Assembly: GCA_017302135.1 (NCBI GenBank)
Contig: JAFLDZ010000020.1
Span: 1 to 64,000, forward strand
Reading direction: 5' to 3'
DNA from: Lysobacterales bacterium
GTDB lineage: Bacteria > Pseudomonadota > Gammaproteobacteria > Xanthomonadales > Xanthomonadaceae
DNA: 64,000 nucleotides
Positions 50,519 through 61,731 of this stretch are shown here, piece by piece. Both the position numbers and the translations under genes were made by a program. Numbering within the stretch: the first letter of the stretch is position 1; each line of letters starts with the position of its first letter. The notes below the pieces were generated by a model. The model worked only from the letters and a program-made list of their open reading frames with translations. It did not search any database and was not told where the DNA came from.

Positions 50519-51312
50519 GGCACGGCACCATCCGACAGGAAGACAGTCATGTGCGCGACCACCTCATCGACATGGGTCAGGAACGGCGCGTGCCCGGCAT
50601 GTTCGATCTGCGCGAAGCCCGCGTGCGCATGGCCGGCCTGTTCGATGATCGCGGCGGCATCGCGCATCGCGCGCGGATCGACCAGCCGGTCGCGACGGCC
50701 GGCGATCCACAGGCTCGGCACGCGCAGTGCGGCGAGCAGCGGACGCTGATCGGCGGTTTCGAGGATGCGCAGGCCGTCGACGAGGACGCGCGCCGCAGGT
50801 TCGCCGCGCGCGAACAGTTCCGCGCGCAGTTCGCGCATCTCTTCTTTCGCGTGATCGGAGCCGAAGGCTTCGAGCGCGACGAAGCGGTCGAGGGTGGCGC
50901 GATAGTCGTCGCCCAGGCCTTTGGCGAATTCGCGGAAGATCTCCGCCGACACGCCGTAACGCCAGTCGGGGCCGCGCACGAAACACGGGCTGCTGCACAG
51001 TGCGATCAGCGCCGGTACGCGCGCGGGCTCTCGCACCGCCGCGTGCAGCGCGAACATGCCGCCGAGCGACCAGCCGAGCCACGGCGCTGCAGGCACCTGC
51101 GACAGGATCGCATCGCAGACCGCGTCCAATTCGAGCGGCGTGGCATCGTCGCGGCTGAGTCCATGGCCCGGCAGATCGATGAGGTACAGCGTGCGGCGAT
51201 CGCGCAGGCGTTCGACCAGGGTCGCGAACACGCCGCCGTGCATCGCCCAGCCGTGGATCAACACCAGCGGCGGGCCATCGCCGCTGACGGTCATGTGCAG
51301 CGATGCGCTCAT
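50515..51312 (-). CDS. bioH: Pimeloyl-ACP methyl ester esterase BioH
   Basis: Removes the methyl group added by BioC once the pimeloyl chain is complete. The 265 residues carry the oxyanion HGW (19-22) as in E. coli BioH. The nucleophile elbow is GWSLGG (Ser82), with an Asp in the RRDRLVDP region and a His in EHAGHAPFLTH. ATG 51312 begins conserved sequence. It overlaps bioC by four bases and the DUF7079 gene by four bases, so the genes are tightly coupled. Confidence 0.92.
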   Translation of the reverse strand: MSASLHMTVSGDGPPLVLIHGWAMHGGVFATLVERLRDRRTLYLIDLPGHGLSRDDATPLELDAVCDAILSQVPAAPWLGWSLGGMFALHAAVREPARVPALIALCSSPCFVRGPDWRYGVSAEIFREFAKGLGDDYRATLDRFVALEAFGSDHAKEEMRELRAELFARGEPAARVLVDGLRILETADQRPLLAALRVPSLWIAGRRDRLVDPRAMRDAAAIIEQAGHAHAGFAQIEHAGHAPFLTHVDEVVAHMTVFLSDGAVP

Positions 51313-51701
51313 GGCTGTGCGGCTGCGCTCCGTGCGGCAACGATCATCGGAACCAGTACGCGCCACTGCACGCCAATATCGCGCACGAACCAGTGGCTGA
51401 TGCGACGGCGCCAGCGCGGCTGTCGGCGGACCGCGTCAATGCGGGCGACCAGCCAGGCTCGATCGAAGCCGGCCCATTCGCCGGCGACCGACATCAGGTT
51501 CATGTACAGCGCCGGATGCACGTCGTACATCAGCATTTCGTGCAGCGCATCGATCGGATACGGTGACGCGGCGAGGGTGTCTGCGATGTGGCCGTGCAAC
51601 AGTCCGACATCGGTATCGAGATAGAGGTCCGACAGCGCCACCCAGACCGGGATGCGCGCGTCGATGGCATGCATATCGGGATCGTCGGATGCGGCCGGCA
51701 T
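51309..51701 (-). CDS. DUF7079-like protein embedded in the biotin operon
   Basis: Small soluble protein of 130 residues between bioF and bioH. It contains IPVWVALSDLYLDTDVGLLHGHIADTLAASPY (quoted in parts: VWVALSDLYLDTDV, HIADTLAASPY) and ends with DIGVQWRVLVPMIVAARS. The R-x-P-V-W-x-A-L-S-D-x-(F/Y)-L-D-T start recalls DUF7079. No catalytic motif is visible. Its stop overlaps the bioH start, so it is translated with the biotin genes; a role in biotin synthesis is not known. Confidence 0.6.
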   Translation of the reverse strand: MPAASDDPDMHAIDARIPVWVALSDLYLDTDVGLLHGHIADTLAASPYPIDALHEMLMYDVHPALYMNLMSVAGEWAGFDRAWLVARIDAVRRQPRWRRRISHWFVRDIGVQWRVLVPMIVAARSAAAQP

Positions 51702-51706
51702 CGGCC

Positions 51707-52930
<1,224 letters not shown>

Positions 52931-52956
52931 GGCGACGGCTCGGTCAGGCAGCGCGG

Positions 52957-54006
52957 TCAGGCTGCTTCAAAGCAGGGCGGAGAGGTGTCGACGATATCGG
53001 CGTGCACGGTTTTTGTACTTTCAAAAGCCCCGGTTTCCACCACGGGCATCGGTTTGAGGCCGAGGCGTTCGAACAGGGCGAGATCGCGCTCGGTGTCCGG
53101 ATTGCCGGTGGTCAGCAGTTTTTCGCCGTAGAAGATCGAGTTGGCGCCAGCGAGGAAACACAGCGCCTGCAATTCGTCGCTCATCGCCTCGCGGCCGGCC
53201 GACAGCCGCACCATCGAGGCCGGCATCATGATCCGCGCTGCGGCAATCGTGCGTACGAACTCGAATGGATCCAGCTCGGTCGTGCCATGCAGCGGCGTGC
53301 CTTCGACCTGCACCAGCCGGTTGATCGGCACCGAATCCGGATGCGCCGGCAGATTCGCCAGCATCTGCAGCAGGCCCGCCCGTTGCGAACGCGATTCGCC
53401 CATGCCGACGATGCCGCCGCAGCAGGTCTTCATGCCGGCGTCGCGGACGTGGCCGAGGGTGTCGAGACGATCCTGGAATTCGCGGGTCTGGATGATTTCG
53501 CCGTAGAACTCCGGCGCGGTGTCCAGATTATGGTTGTAGTAATCGAGGCCGGCGGCCTTCAGCGCCGTGGCCTGTTCGCCGCTGAGCATGCCGAGCGTGG
53601 CGCAGGTTTCGAGGCCCAGCGCCTTCACTTCGCGGATCATGTCGGCGACCTTCGGGATGTCGCGGTCTTTCGGCGAGCGCCATGCAGCGCCCATGCAGAA
53701 GCGCGATGCGCCAGCGGCCTTGGCCTGTCTGGCTTTTTCGACCACCGCATCGGTGTCCATCAGCTTCGTCGCTTCGACCCCGGTGTGATAGCGCTGGGCC
53801 TGCGGGCAGTAGGCGCAATCTTCCGGGCAGCCGCCGGTCTTCACCGAGAGCAGCGTGCTGACCTGGACTTCGCTGGGGTCGAAGTTCGCCCGGTGCGCGT
53901 CGCCCGCCCGATGCAGCAGTTCCGGCAACGGCAGCGCGAGCAGCGTTTCGATCTCGGCGCGGCTCCAGTCGTGTCGCAGGGGGCCGGAAGAACTGACAGC
54001 GGGCAT
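52957..54006 (-). CDS. bioB: Biotin synthase BioB
   Basis: Radical-SAM enzyme that inserts sulfur into dethiobiotin. The 349 residues have the [4Fe-4S] motif Cys60-PED-Cys64-AY-Cys67. The [2Fe-2S] ligands lie in [12 protein letters not shown], the ETCATLGML segment and [15 protein letters not shown], and the conserved arginine region is in [17 protein letters not shown] 54006 follows an AGGAAA SD. First gene of bioB-bioF-orf-bioH-bioC, divergent from comF. No complete BirA-type operator was visible in the 49-base gap. Confidence 0.96.
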   Translation of the reverse strand: MPAVSSSGPLRHDWSRAEIETLLALPLPELLHRAGDAHRANFDPSEVQVSTLLSVKTGGCPEDCAYCPQAQRYHTGVEATKLMDTDAVVEKARQAKAAGASRFCMGAAWRSPKDRDIPKVADMIREVKALGLETCATLGMLSGEQATALKAAGLDYYNHNLDTAPEFYGEIIQTREFQDRLDTLGHVRDAGMKTCCGGIVGMGESRSQRAGLLQMLANLPAHPDSVPINRLVQVEGTPLHGTTELDPFEFVRTIAAARIMMPASMVRLSAGREAMSDELQALCFLAGANSIFYGEKLLTTGNPDTERDLALFERLGLKPMPVVETGAFESTKTVHADIVDTSPPCFEAA

Positions 54007-54055
54007 CGGGGTTTCCTGACAGACAGGGTGCAGCGGGACAGGCAGTCTGGAAAGC

Positions 54056-54781
54056 ATGTTCAGCCCTGTCAACCTTATCCCTACGGGCGGCGTCCGCCAG
54101 CGCCTCGGCAGGCTGCTCGGCGGGCTGTGGCCGAGGCATTGTCTGGTCTGCGGCGAGGCCTGTCCGGTCGAAGGCCTGTGTCCGGCTTGCCGCCGGGCCC
54201 TGCCCTGGAACCGCAGCGCCTGCCAGCGCTGCGCCCTGCCATTGCCGGTTCCCGTGGCCGCCTGCGGGCACTGCCTGCGCAGGCCGCCGCCGCTGGCGGC
54301 CGTCCATGCCGCATTCCGCTACGAAATCCCGCTGGACCGGCTGCTGCCGCGACTCAAGTTCCACGACGATCTCGCCGCCGGCCGCCTGCTCGGCGGGCTG
54401 ATGTCCGAAGCGCTGGCCGGGGCCGAACGTCCGGACGCCCTGATCCCGCTGCCGCTGCACCGCAAGCGCCTGCGCAGCCGTGGATTCGATCAGACGCTCG
54501 AACTGGCGACGCCGCTGGCCCGTGCGCTGCATCTGCCGCTGATGGACGACATCCTGATCCGGATGCGCGAAACCGCGCCGCAGTCGCGGCTCGACGCAGC
54601 GGCGCGGCGACGCAATCTGCGGCGGGCATTTGCGGTGCGCGAAGGCATCGTCCTGCCGGCGCATGTCGCGCTGGTCGACGACGTGATGACCACCGGCGCG
54701 ACTCTGCACGCTGCCGCCGCCGCGCTGCGGCGCGCGGGGGCGACGCGGGTGGATGCGTGGGTGTGTGCGCGGGTGGCGTGA
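54056..54781 (+). CDS. comF: ComF-family phosphoribosyltransferase-like protein
   Basis: Cytoplasmic protein of 241 residues related to ComFC/GntX, which is involved in natural DNA uptake. A zinc-finger-like N-terminus has [19 protein letters not shown] and CQRCALPLP then CGHCLRR (eight Cys). A PRTase fold with [22 protein letters not shown] and the PRPP loop [13 protein letters not shown] follows. All ComF hallmarks are present. No other competence genes are adjacent. It is divergent from bioB. Confidence 0.88.
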   Translation: MFSPVNLIPTGGVRQRLGRLLGGLWPRHCLVCGEACPVEGLCPACRRALPWNRSACQRCALPLPVPVAACGHCLRRPPPLAAVHAAFRYEIPLDRLLPRLKFHDDLAAGRLLGGLMSEALAGAERPDALIPLPLHRKRLRSRGFDQTLELATPLARALHLPLMDDILIRMRETAPQSRLDAAARRRNLRRAFAVREGIVLPAHVALVDDVMTTGATLHAAAAALRRAGATRVDAWVCARVA

Positions 54782-54857
54782 CATCACGACGACCCGCTCG
54801 CATGTCACTGCGCTGTTGGATTCCGGCGATCCGGCATCGATCTCACCATCAGGCGAG

Positions 54858-55067
54858 TCAGCCGCCGGCAGGTGCCGACGCCGCTTCCTGCGTGCGGCCG
54901 AGCAGCCACAGCCCCGCGCCGACCAGGATCAGACCGACCCGGATCGCGATGCCCGTGGTCGGGCCCCAATTGTCGATCCACGACAGCAGCCGGAATTCCA
55001 TATCGAAGAAATGCAGCAGGAACGAGCCCGCACCGAAAATGAACAACCAGCCGCCGATCGATTTCAT
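54858..55067 (-). CDS. Small membrane protein of 69 residues
   Basis: Product begins MKSIGGWLFIFGAGSFLLHF and has two hydrophobic helices (about 4-22 and 42-58) joined by EFRLLSWIDNWG. It ends in a short Ala/Pro/Gly tail. A strong SD (AGGGGA) precedes the ATG. Proteins of this pattern are seen as hypothetical membrane proteins in related genomes. Nothing shows its role. It lies downstream of the DUF2782 gene on the same strand. Confidence 0.65.
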   Translation of the reverse strand: MKSIGGWLFIFGAGSFLLHFFDMEFRLLSWIDNWGPTTGIAIRVGLILVGAGLWLLGRTQEAASAPAGG

Positions 55068-55153
55068 GATGTCCCCTTTGTCGTAGACCCGCTCCCCACG
55101 GGGCTCCGGGTCTGGCATCCGGGAAGTGGGGCCGACAAGACGAACGACGGCGA

Positions 55154-55444
55154 TTACCACTCGAACAATTTGAAATACACCGGCGAGATGTTCTGGTCCT
55201 GATCGGGGCGGCCATCGCCGTTGCGGTCGTAAAGGTAGAACGCCGGGCCGCGTTTCGGCTGCACCTTCACCACCCGCAGCTGGCCGGCGACGCGGTACTC
55301 GGTGATCTCGTCGCCGTTGGGCTGGATTCTTGTCGCAGCGACAGCATCGGGCGGAATTTCGGCGGTGGCCTGGGAGCCGCCGGTGGTGGCACAGCCGCCG
55401 AGTACCAGCATCAGGGGCAGCGCGAACGAAGTCATCTGGCGCAT
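55154..55444 (-). CDS. DUF2782-family lipoprotein
   Basis: Encodes 96 residues: signal peptide with lipobox VLGGC (Cys17), then a short beta domain with DEITEYRVAGQLRVVKVQP, GPAFYLYDRNGDGRP and SPVYFKLFEW, the DUF2782 pattern. It lies head-to-head with polA, the usual place of this gene in Xanthomonas-type genomes. Likely envelope protein; function unknown. The ATG at 55444 is chosen because the signal peptide starts there; the first ATG overlaps the polA promoter. Confidence 0.82.
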   Translation of the reverse strand: MRQMTSFALPLMLVLGGCATTGGSQATAEIPPDAVAATRIQPNGDEITEYRVAGQLRVVKVQPKRGPAFYLYDRNGDGRPDQDQNISPVYFKLFEW

Positions 55445-55536
55445 GGCGCTCTCCAGCGGTGGGGGAGCATCGAGTATGCGCCGCCCGGGGTGAATCCAGC
55501 GTGCCGGCGGCGGTTCGGCAGCCTGGAGACGCGGGG

Positions 55537-55542
55537 TAGAAT
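55537..55542 (+). promoter_or_regulatory. -10 element for a leaderless polA transcript
   Basis: TAGAAT ends six bases before the polA ATG, and TTCGGC lies 17 bases upstream as a possible weak -35. No SD separates -10 and ATG. Confidence 0.5.
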
Positions 55543-55548
55543 CGGCCC

Positions 55549-58329
55549 ATGACACGACTCGTACTGATCGACGGTTCTTCCTACCTGTATCGCGCGTTCC
55601 ACGCGCTGCCGCCGCTGAGCAACGCGCAGGGCGAGCCCACCGGCGCGCTGTTCGGCATCGTCAACATGCTGCGCGGACATATCAAGGAAAGGCCCGACTA
55701 CATCGCCTTCGTGGTCGATGCTTCCGGCCCGACCTTCCGCGACGAACTGGATCCGCAGTACAAGGCCAACCGCCCGCCGATGCCCGACGACCTGCGCGCG
55801 CAGATCGAACCGATGATGCAGATCGTCGAAGCGCTGGGCATCCCGATCCTGCGCGTGCCCGGCGTGGAAGCCGACGATGTGATCGGCACGCTGGCGGTGC
55901 AGGGCGCCACCGACGGCTTGGCCGTGACCATCTCCACCGGCGACAAGGACTTCGCGCAGTTGGTGCGGCAGCTCGACAACGGTGCGGGCGTGGCGCTGGT
56001 GAACACCATGAGCGGCAGCCGGCTCGACAGCGACGACGCGGTGATGGCGAAGTTCGGCGTGCGCGCCGACCAGATCGTCGATCTGCTGTCGCTGATGGGC
56101 GACAGCGTCGACAACATTCCCGGCGTCGACAAATGCGGGCCGAAGACCGCCGCGAAATGGCTGGCCGAATACGGCACGCTGGAGAACGTCATCGCCCATG
56201 CCGATGCGATCAAGGGCAAGATCGGCGAGAACCTGCGCACCGCGTTGCCGCGACTGCCGCTGAACCGGCAGTTGGCGACGATCAAGCTCGATGTCGCGCT
56301 GGACGGCGGCCCGACCACGCTGGCGCTGCGCGAACCGCACGTCGACGACCTGCGCGTGCTGTACGCGCGCTACGGCTTCAATCAGGCGCTGAAGGAACTC
56401 GGCGGCGGAGATGCGGCCGCGACCGCATCCGCCGAACGCGCGGGCATGCGCAACACCGCCGCCGGCTATGCGCGCACCACGACGGTCGAAGAGGAGGCAC
56501 CGGATCCCGCACTGGCCGCGAAAGGCACATACGACACCGTGCAGACCCGCGAACAGCTGGATGCGTGGATCGCGAAGCTCACGGCCGCCGAAGAATTCGC
56601 GTTCGACACCGAAACCGATGCGCTCGATGCGATGCAGGCGAATCTGGTCGGTCTGAGTTTCTGCGCCGAACCCGGCAGCGGCTGCTACATCCCGGTCGGC
56701 CACACGTATCCGGGCGCGCCCGCGCAGCTGGATCTGCGCGAAACGCTCGATGCTTTACGCGCACTGCTGCAAAGCACACAACACCGCAAGCTCGGACAGC
56801 ACGGCAAATACGACATCCACGTGCTGCGCCGCCACGGCGTGAACGTCGACGGCTATGCCGACGACACCATGCTGGAAAGTTTCATCTGGAACTCCAGCGC
56901 TACCCGCCACGACATGGATTCGCTGGCGAAACGCTACCTCGGCTACGACACCATCAAGTTCGAGGACGTGGCCGGCAAAGGCGCGAAGCAGATTCCGTTC
57001 TCGGAAGTGGCGATCGACGACGCCACCGGTTACGCCGCCGAGGACGCCGACATCACCCTGCGCCTGCATCGCGTGCTGTCGGCGAAGCTGGCGACGATCC
57101 CGGCGCTGGAACAGGTGTATCGCGAGATCGAAATTCCGCTGGTGCCGGTGCTGGCGCGGATGGAAGCCAACGGCATCCTGATCGACGCCGACGAACTGCG
57201 CCGGCAAAGCGCAGACCTGTCGCGGCGCATGCTCGCGGCGCAGCAGAAGGCGACCGAACTCGCGGGCCGCACCTTCAATCTCGATTCGCCGAAGCAGCTG
57301 CAGGCGCTGCTGTTCGACGAACTGAAACTGCCGGCGCTGGTGAAAACGCCGACCGGCCAGCCGTCGACGAACGAGGAAGCGCTGGAAGCGATCGCCGACC
57401 AGCACGAACTGCCGCGGATCATCCTGGAGTATCGCGGCCTCGCGAAGCTGCGCAGCACCTACACCGACAAGCTGCCGGAGATGATCAATCCGGACACCGG
57501 CCGCGTGCACACCAGTTATCACCAGGCCGGCGCCGCCACCGGCCGCCTGTCGTCCACCGATCCGAATCTGCAGAACATCCCGATCCGCACCGACGACGGC
57601 CGCCGCATCCGCAAGGCGTTCATCGCGCCGAAGGGCCGCAAGCTGGTGGCCTGCGACTATTCGCAGATCGAGCTGCGGATCATGGCGCATCTGTCCGAAG
57701 ACGCCGGCCTGCTGCGCGCCTTCGCCGCCGGCGCGGACATCCATCGTGCGACTGCGGCGGAAGTGTTCGGCAAACCGCTCGAAGACGTGAGCGGCAACGA
57801 ACGCCGGGCCGCCAAGGCGATCAACTTCGGGCTGATGTACGGCATGAGCGCGTTCGGTCTCGCCAAGCAGCTGGACATCGGTCGCGGCGAGGCGCAAGAC
57901 TACATCGCGCTGTACTTCAATCGTTACCCGGGCGTGCGCGAGTTCATGGAGCGCACGCGCAAGGACGCGCACGAACGCGGCTTCGTCGAAACCGTGTTCG
58001 GCCGCCGGCTGTATCTGGACAACATCAACGCCCGCAACCAGGGCCTGCGTGCCGGCGCCGAGCGCGCTGCGATCAACGCACCGATGCAGGGCACCGCCGC
58101 CGACATCATCAAGCGCGCGATGATCGACATCGACCGCTGGATCGCCGCGCATGCCGACCGCGCGCGGATGCTGCTGCAGGTGCACGACGAACTGGTGTTC
58201 GAATGCGACGAGGATTTCGTCGACACCCTGGTGCAGGAAGCGACGGCGCGCATGTCGGCGGCGGCCGGGCTGCGGGTGCCGCTGGTGATCGATAGTGGGG
58301 TGGGAGACAACTGGGATGAGGCACACTGA
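55549..58329 (+). CDS. polA: DNA polymerase I
   Basis: Repair and Okazaki-fragment-maturation polymerase of 926 residues. The 5'-3' exonuclease domain (about 1-290) has LIDGSSYLYRAFHALPPL, VEADDVIGTLA and the H3TH segment GVDKCGPKTAAKWLAEYG. The 3'-5' exonuclease domain (about 325-510) has FAFDTETDALDAMQ and the later YAAEDADITLRLH, keeping the catalytic acids. The polymerase domain has DYSQIELRIMAHLS (motif A), RRAAKAINFGLMYGMSAFGLA (O helix) and LQVHDELVFE (motif C). All three activities look intact. Leaderless-type promoter. A C-rich small RNA follows. Confidence 0.97.
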   Translation: MTRLVLIDGSSYLYRAFHALPPLSNAQGEPTGALFGIVNMLRGHIKERPDYIAFVVDASGPTFRDELDPQYKANRPPMPDDLRAQIEPMMQIVEALGIPILRVPGVEADDVIGTLAVQGATDGLAVTISTGDKDFAQLVRQLDNGAGVALVNTMSGSRLDSDDAVMAKFGVRADQIVDLLSLMGDSVDNIPGVDKCGPKTAAKWLAEYGTLENVIAHADAIKGKIGENLRTALPRLPLNRQLATIKLDVALDGGPTTLALREPHVDDLRVLYARYGFNQALKELGGGDAAATASAERAGMRNTAAGYARTTTVEEEAPDPALAAKGTYDTVQTREQLDAWIAKLTAAEEFAFDTETDALDAMQANLVGLSFCAEPGSGCYIPVGHTYPGAPAQLDLRETLDALRALLQSTQHRKLGQHGKYDIHVLRRHGVNVDGYADDTMLESFIWNSSATRHDMDSLAKRYLGYDTIKFEDVAGKGAKQIPFSEVAIDDATGYAAEDADITLRLHRVLSAKLATIPALEQVYREIEIPLVPVLARMEANGILIDADELRRQSADLSRRMLAAQQKATELAGRTFNLDSPKQLQALLFDELKLPALVKTPTGQPSTNEEALEAIADQHELPRIILEYRGLAKLRSTYTDKLPEMINPDTGRVHTSYHQAGAATGRLSSTDPNLQNIPIRTDDGRRIRKAFIAPKGRKLVACDYSQIELRIMAHLSEDAGLLRAFAAGADIHRATAAEVFGKPLEDVSGNERRAAKAINFGLMYGMSAFGLAKQLDIGRGEAQDYIALYFNRYPGVREFMERTRKDAHERGFVETVFGRRLYLDNINARNQGLRAGAERAAINAPMQGTAADIIKRAMIDIDRWIAAHADRARMLLQVHDELVFECDEDFVDTLVQEATARMSAAAGLRVPLVIDSGVGDNWDEAH

Positions 58330-58490
58330 GCGCAGCGGGCATCCGGCCGCGAAAACAACCACCCTGCAAGTTCAGACAGGTTCTGCGCACGGGATTTCCG
58401 CGAAACTGAACGCACCTTGCACCAGCGGTGAATCGATCCTGAATTCGGCGCGCGGTTGAACCACTTCTTTACGAACTCTCTACATCGAAC

Positions 58491-58627
58491 ATGGTCAACT
58501 TACCCGTGACAGATGCAACGTCTGTCGCAGACCAGCCCTCTCCCCTAGGGTTGGTCGCCGGAACGTAAGACTCTCCCCAAGTCCCGTTCCCAGCCCCGCC
58601 GGTTCCCCCGCCTGCGGGGCTTTTTAT
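58491..58627 (+). ncRNA. sX13-like small RNA downstream of polA
   Basis: A candidate promoter (TTGAAC 58456-58461, TCTACA 58479-58484) is followed by stem-loops. GACAGA/TCTGTC is a short hairpin. ACCAGCCCT pairs with AGGGTTGGT (nine pairs) around a CTCCCCT loop, and a terminator AGCCCCG/CGGGGCT (58592-58621) ends in TTTTTATT. Unpaired C-rich runs (TTACCC, CTCTCCCC, GTCCCGTTCCC) fit a regulator that pairs with G-rich ribosome-binding sites. Xanthomonas sX13 has such C-rich loops and, as I recall, lies beside polA. Position and design match; sequence identity must be checked. Confidence 0.65.
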
Positions 58628-58727
58628 TGCCTGCGATTCGGGCCCGCGATTGGGCCGGCGATCTGGCGCGGTTGCGGGCTTTGCGTTTGCCCTCCTGCGG
58701 GCGAGACTGGCGTTCTTGCCGCTGCGG

Positions 58728-59228
58728 ATGTCCTCGATGGCCGAAATCTTCCAACTCTCCGCCCCCTGGTGGCATTTCGCACTGCGCGCGGTCGCCGTCT
58801 ACGTGCTGGTGATGCTGCTGGTGCGGCTGTCGGGCAAACGCGCGGTCGGCCAGTTCACGCCGTTCGATCTGGTGCTGCTGATCCTGATCGGCAATGCCGT
58901 GCAGAACGGCATGAACGGCGGCGACAATTCGCTCACCGGCGCGGTGATCCTGGCCGTCTGTCTGATCGCGCTGAACTACGGCGTCGCTTTCGTCGCCGCG
59001 CGCAGCCCGCGCGCACGCACGTTCATCGAAGGCAAACCGGTGGTGCTCGCGCGCGACGGCAAGGTGTTCCGTGAGGTGCTCAAACGCGAGCTGGTGAGCA
59101 ACGCCGATTTCCTGGAAGCGATGCGCGAAACCGGATGCAGCGGCATCGAACACATCCGCGTCGCCACACTCGAAACCAATGGCCGCATCAGCATCGTGTT
59201 GAGCGATGACGCGCCGCGATCAGCCTGA
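58728..59228 (+). CDS. DUF421 (YetF-like) membrane protein
   Basis: Encodes 166 residues: two to three N-terminal membrane helices (about 15-85, including VRLSGKRAVGQFTPFDLVLLILIGNAVQN, quoted in part as RLSGKRAVGQFTPFDLVL) and a soluble C-terminal domain (about 95-165) with FIEGKPVVLARDGKV and LETNGRISIVL. The G-K-R-x-x-x-Q-x-(T/S)-xFD motif defines DUF421/YetF, some members of which affect spore or envelope traits. Function is unknown. The ATG at 58728 or 58737 could be used; 58728 is closer to an acceptable SD. It runs toward convergent hemF. Confidence 0.85.
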   Translation: MSSMAEIFQLSAPWWHFALRAVAVYVLVMLLVRLSGKRAVGQFTPFDLVLLILIGNAVQNGMNGGDNSLTGAVILAVCLIALNYGVAFVAARSPRARTFIEGKPVVLARDGKVFREVLKRELVSNADFLEAMRETGCSGIEHIRVATLETNGRISIVLSDDAPRSA

Positions 59229-59233
59229 TCGCA

Positions 59234-60790
<1,557 letters not shown>

Positions 60791-60807
60791 CTGCAATCTT
60801 GCGATGG

Positions 60808-61731
60808 TCATTCGCGCAAAGCACCATCCATCGCATAGGCGTCGACCGGCGGCAAGACCTCACCTGACTCCCGATCGTATTGACGCAATACTTCATCGAA
60901 ACCGAATCGCGGGCTCCAGCCAAGCCGGGCAAGGGCGGCTTCGGCGCAATACACGCGATCGATCGATGGTGGAAGGGTCCACTGGCGCCCATGGAATGCT
61001 TCGACCAGCCCGGGACAGCGCTCCGCGATCAGCGCCGGTGCGTCGCTCTTCAGCCGCTCCGCGTCTGTCCGACGGAACGGCGTGGCGCCGGAGATCAGGA
61101 AGGTTTCGCTCGATGCGCCCGCATGATCCAACGCAGCGGCATGGGCGGCGGCGACATCGCGGGCATCGATGCCGCGATGCAGGCGCAACACCGCCATCGC
61201 GTTCGCGGGCTCCGGAAAGCAGCGCGACATGCGCAGGATGCGCAGCGAAGGTCCGCCTTGTCCTGCAGCTTCGTGCAGCAGCGCTTCGGCGGCGAGTTTC
61301 GTGCGGTGATACACGGTGCGCGGCTGCGGTTCGAGCGCTTCGTCGACCCATACCGCGCGATCCGCTGCGCCGGTGGCATCCCCGTACAGCGCTGTCGTAC
61401 TGGTGAAGACAATCCGGGAGACGCCTGCCGTCGTGGCGAGATCGAGCAGGCGCCGCGTGGCATCGACATTGATGCGCTGGAATTCGGTGTCGGGCACATG
61501 GCCGACGTGCGGCGCGTGCAACGCGGCGGTATGCACGAGCGCATCGACGCCATCCAGTGCCCGACGCAAGACGGTTTCGTCGGCCAGGTCGGCCACCCAT
61601 TGCACTGCCGAGCCCGGGCTGCGATCCAACCCTTGCGGGCGATCGCCGCGACGCGCGAGCCGGATCCAGATCGCGCGACCCACGCGGCCGCTGGTTCCGG
61701 TGATCAGACAGCGGCGGCGATGGGCATTCAC
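60808..61731 (-). CDS. NAD-dependent epimerase/dehydratase
   Basis: Extended short-chain dehydrogenase of 307 residues. The N-terminal Rossmann motif is CLITGTSGRVGRAIW (TGxxGxxG), with an Asp in the ADL region. A Ser/Thr segment FTSTTALYG, active-site Tyr and Lys in VYHRTKLAAE (YxxxK), and C-terminal substrate-binding half follow. The family acts on sugar-nucleotide or similar substrates; specificity cannot be read here. The start is GTG 61731, overlapping the uvrD stop (GTGA), so the pair is coupled. An ATG at 61767 would extend into uvrD and is less likely. Confidence 0.82.
   Translation of the reverse strand: MNAHRRRCLITGTSGRVGRAIWIRLARRGDRPQGLDRSPGSAVQWVADLADETVLRRALDGVDALVHTAALHAPHVGHVPDTEFQRINVDATRRLLDLATTAGVSRIVFTSTTALYGDATGAADRAVWVDEALEPQPRTVYHRTKLAAEALLHEAAGQGGPSLRILRMSRCFPEPANAMAVLRLHRGIDARDVAAAHAAALDHAGASSETFLISGATPFRRTDAERLKSDAPALIAERCPGLVEAFHGRQWTLPPSIDRVYCAEAALARLGWSPRFGFDEVLRQYDRESGEVLPPVDAYAMDGALRE

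Noticed and set aside
54007-54055. BirA operator between bioB and comF
   Set aside because: Only a half-site-like TGTCAACC is visible, with no matching second half.
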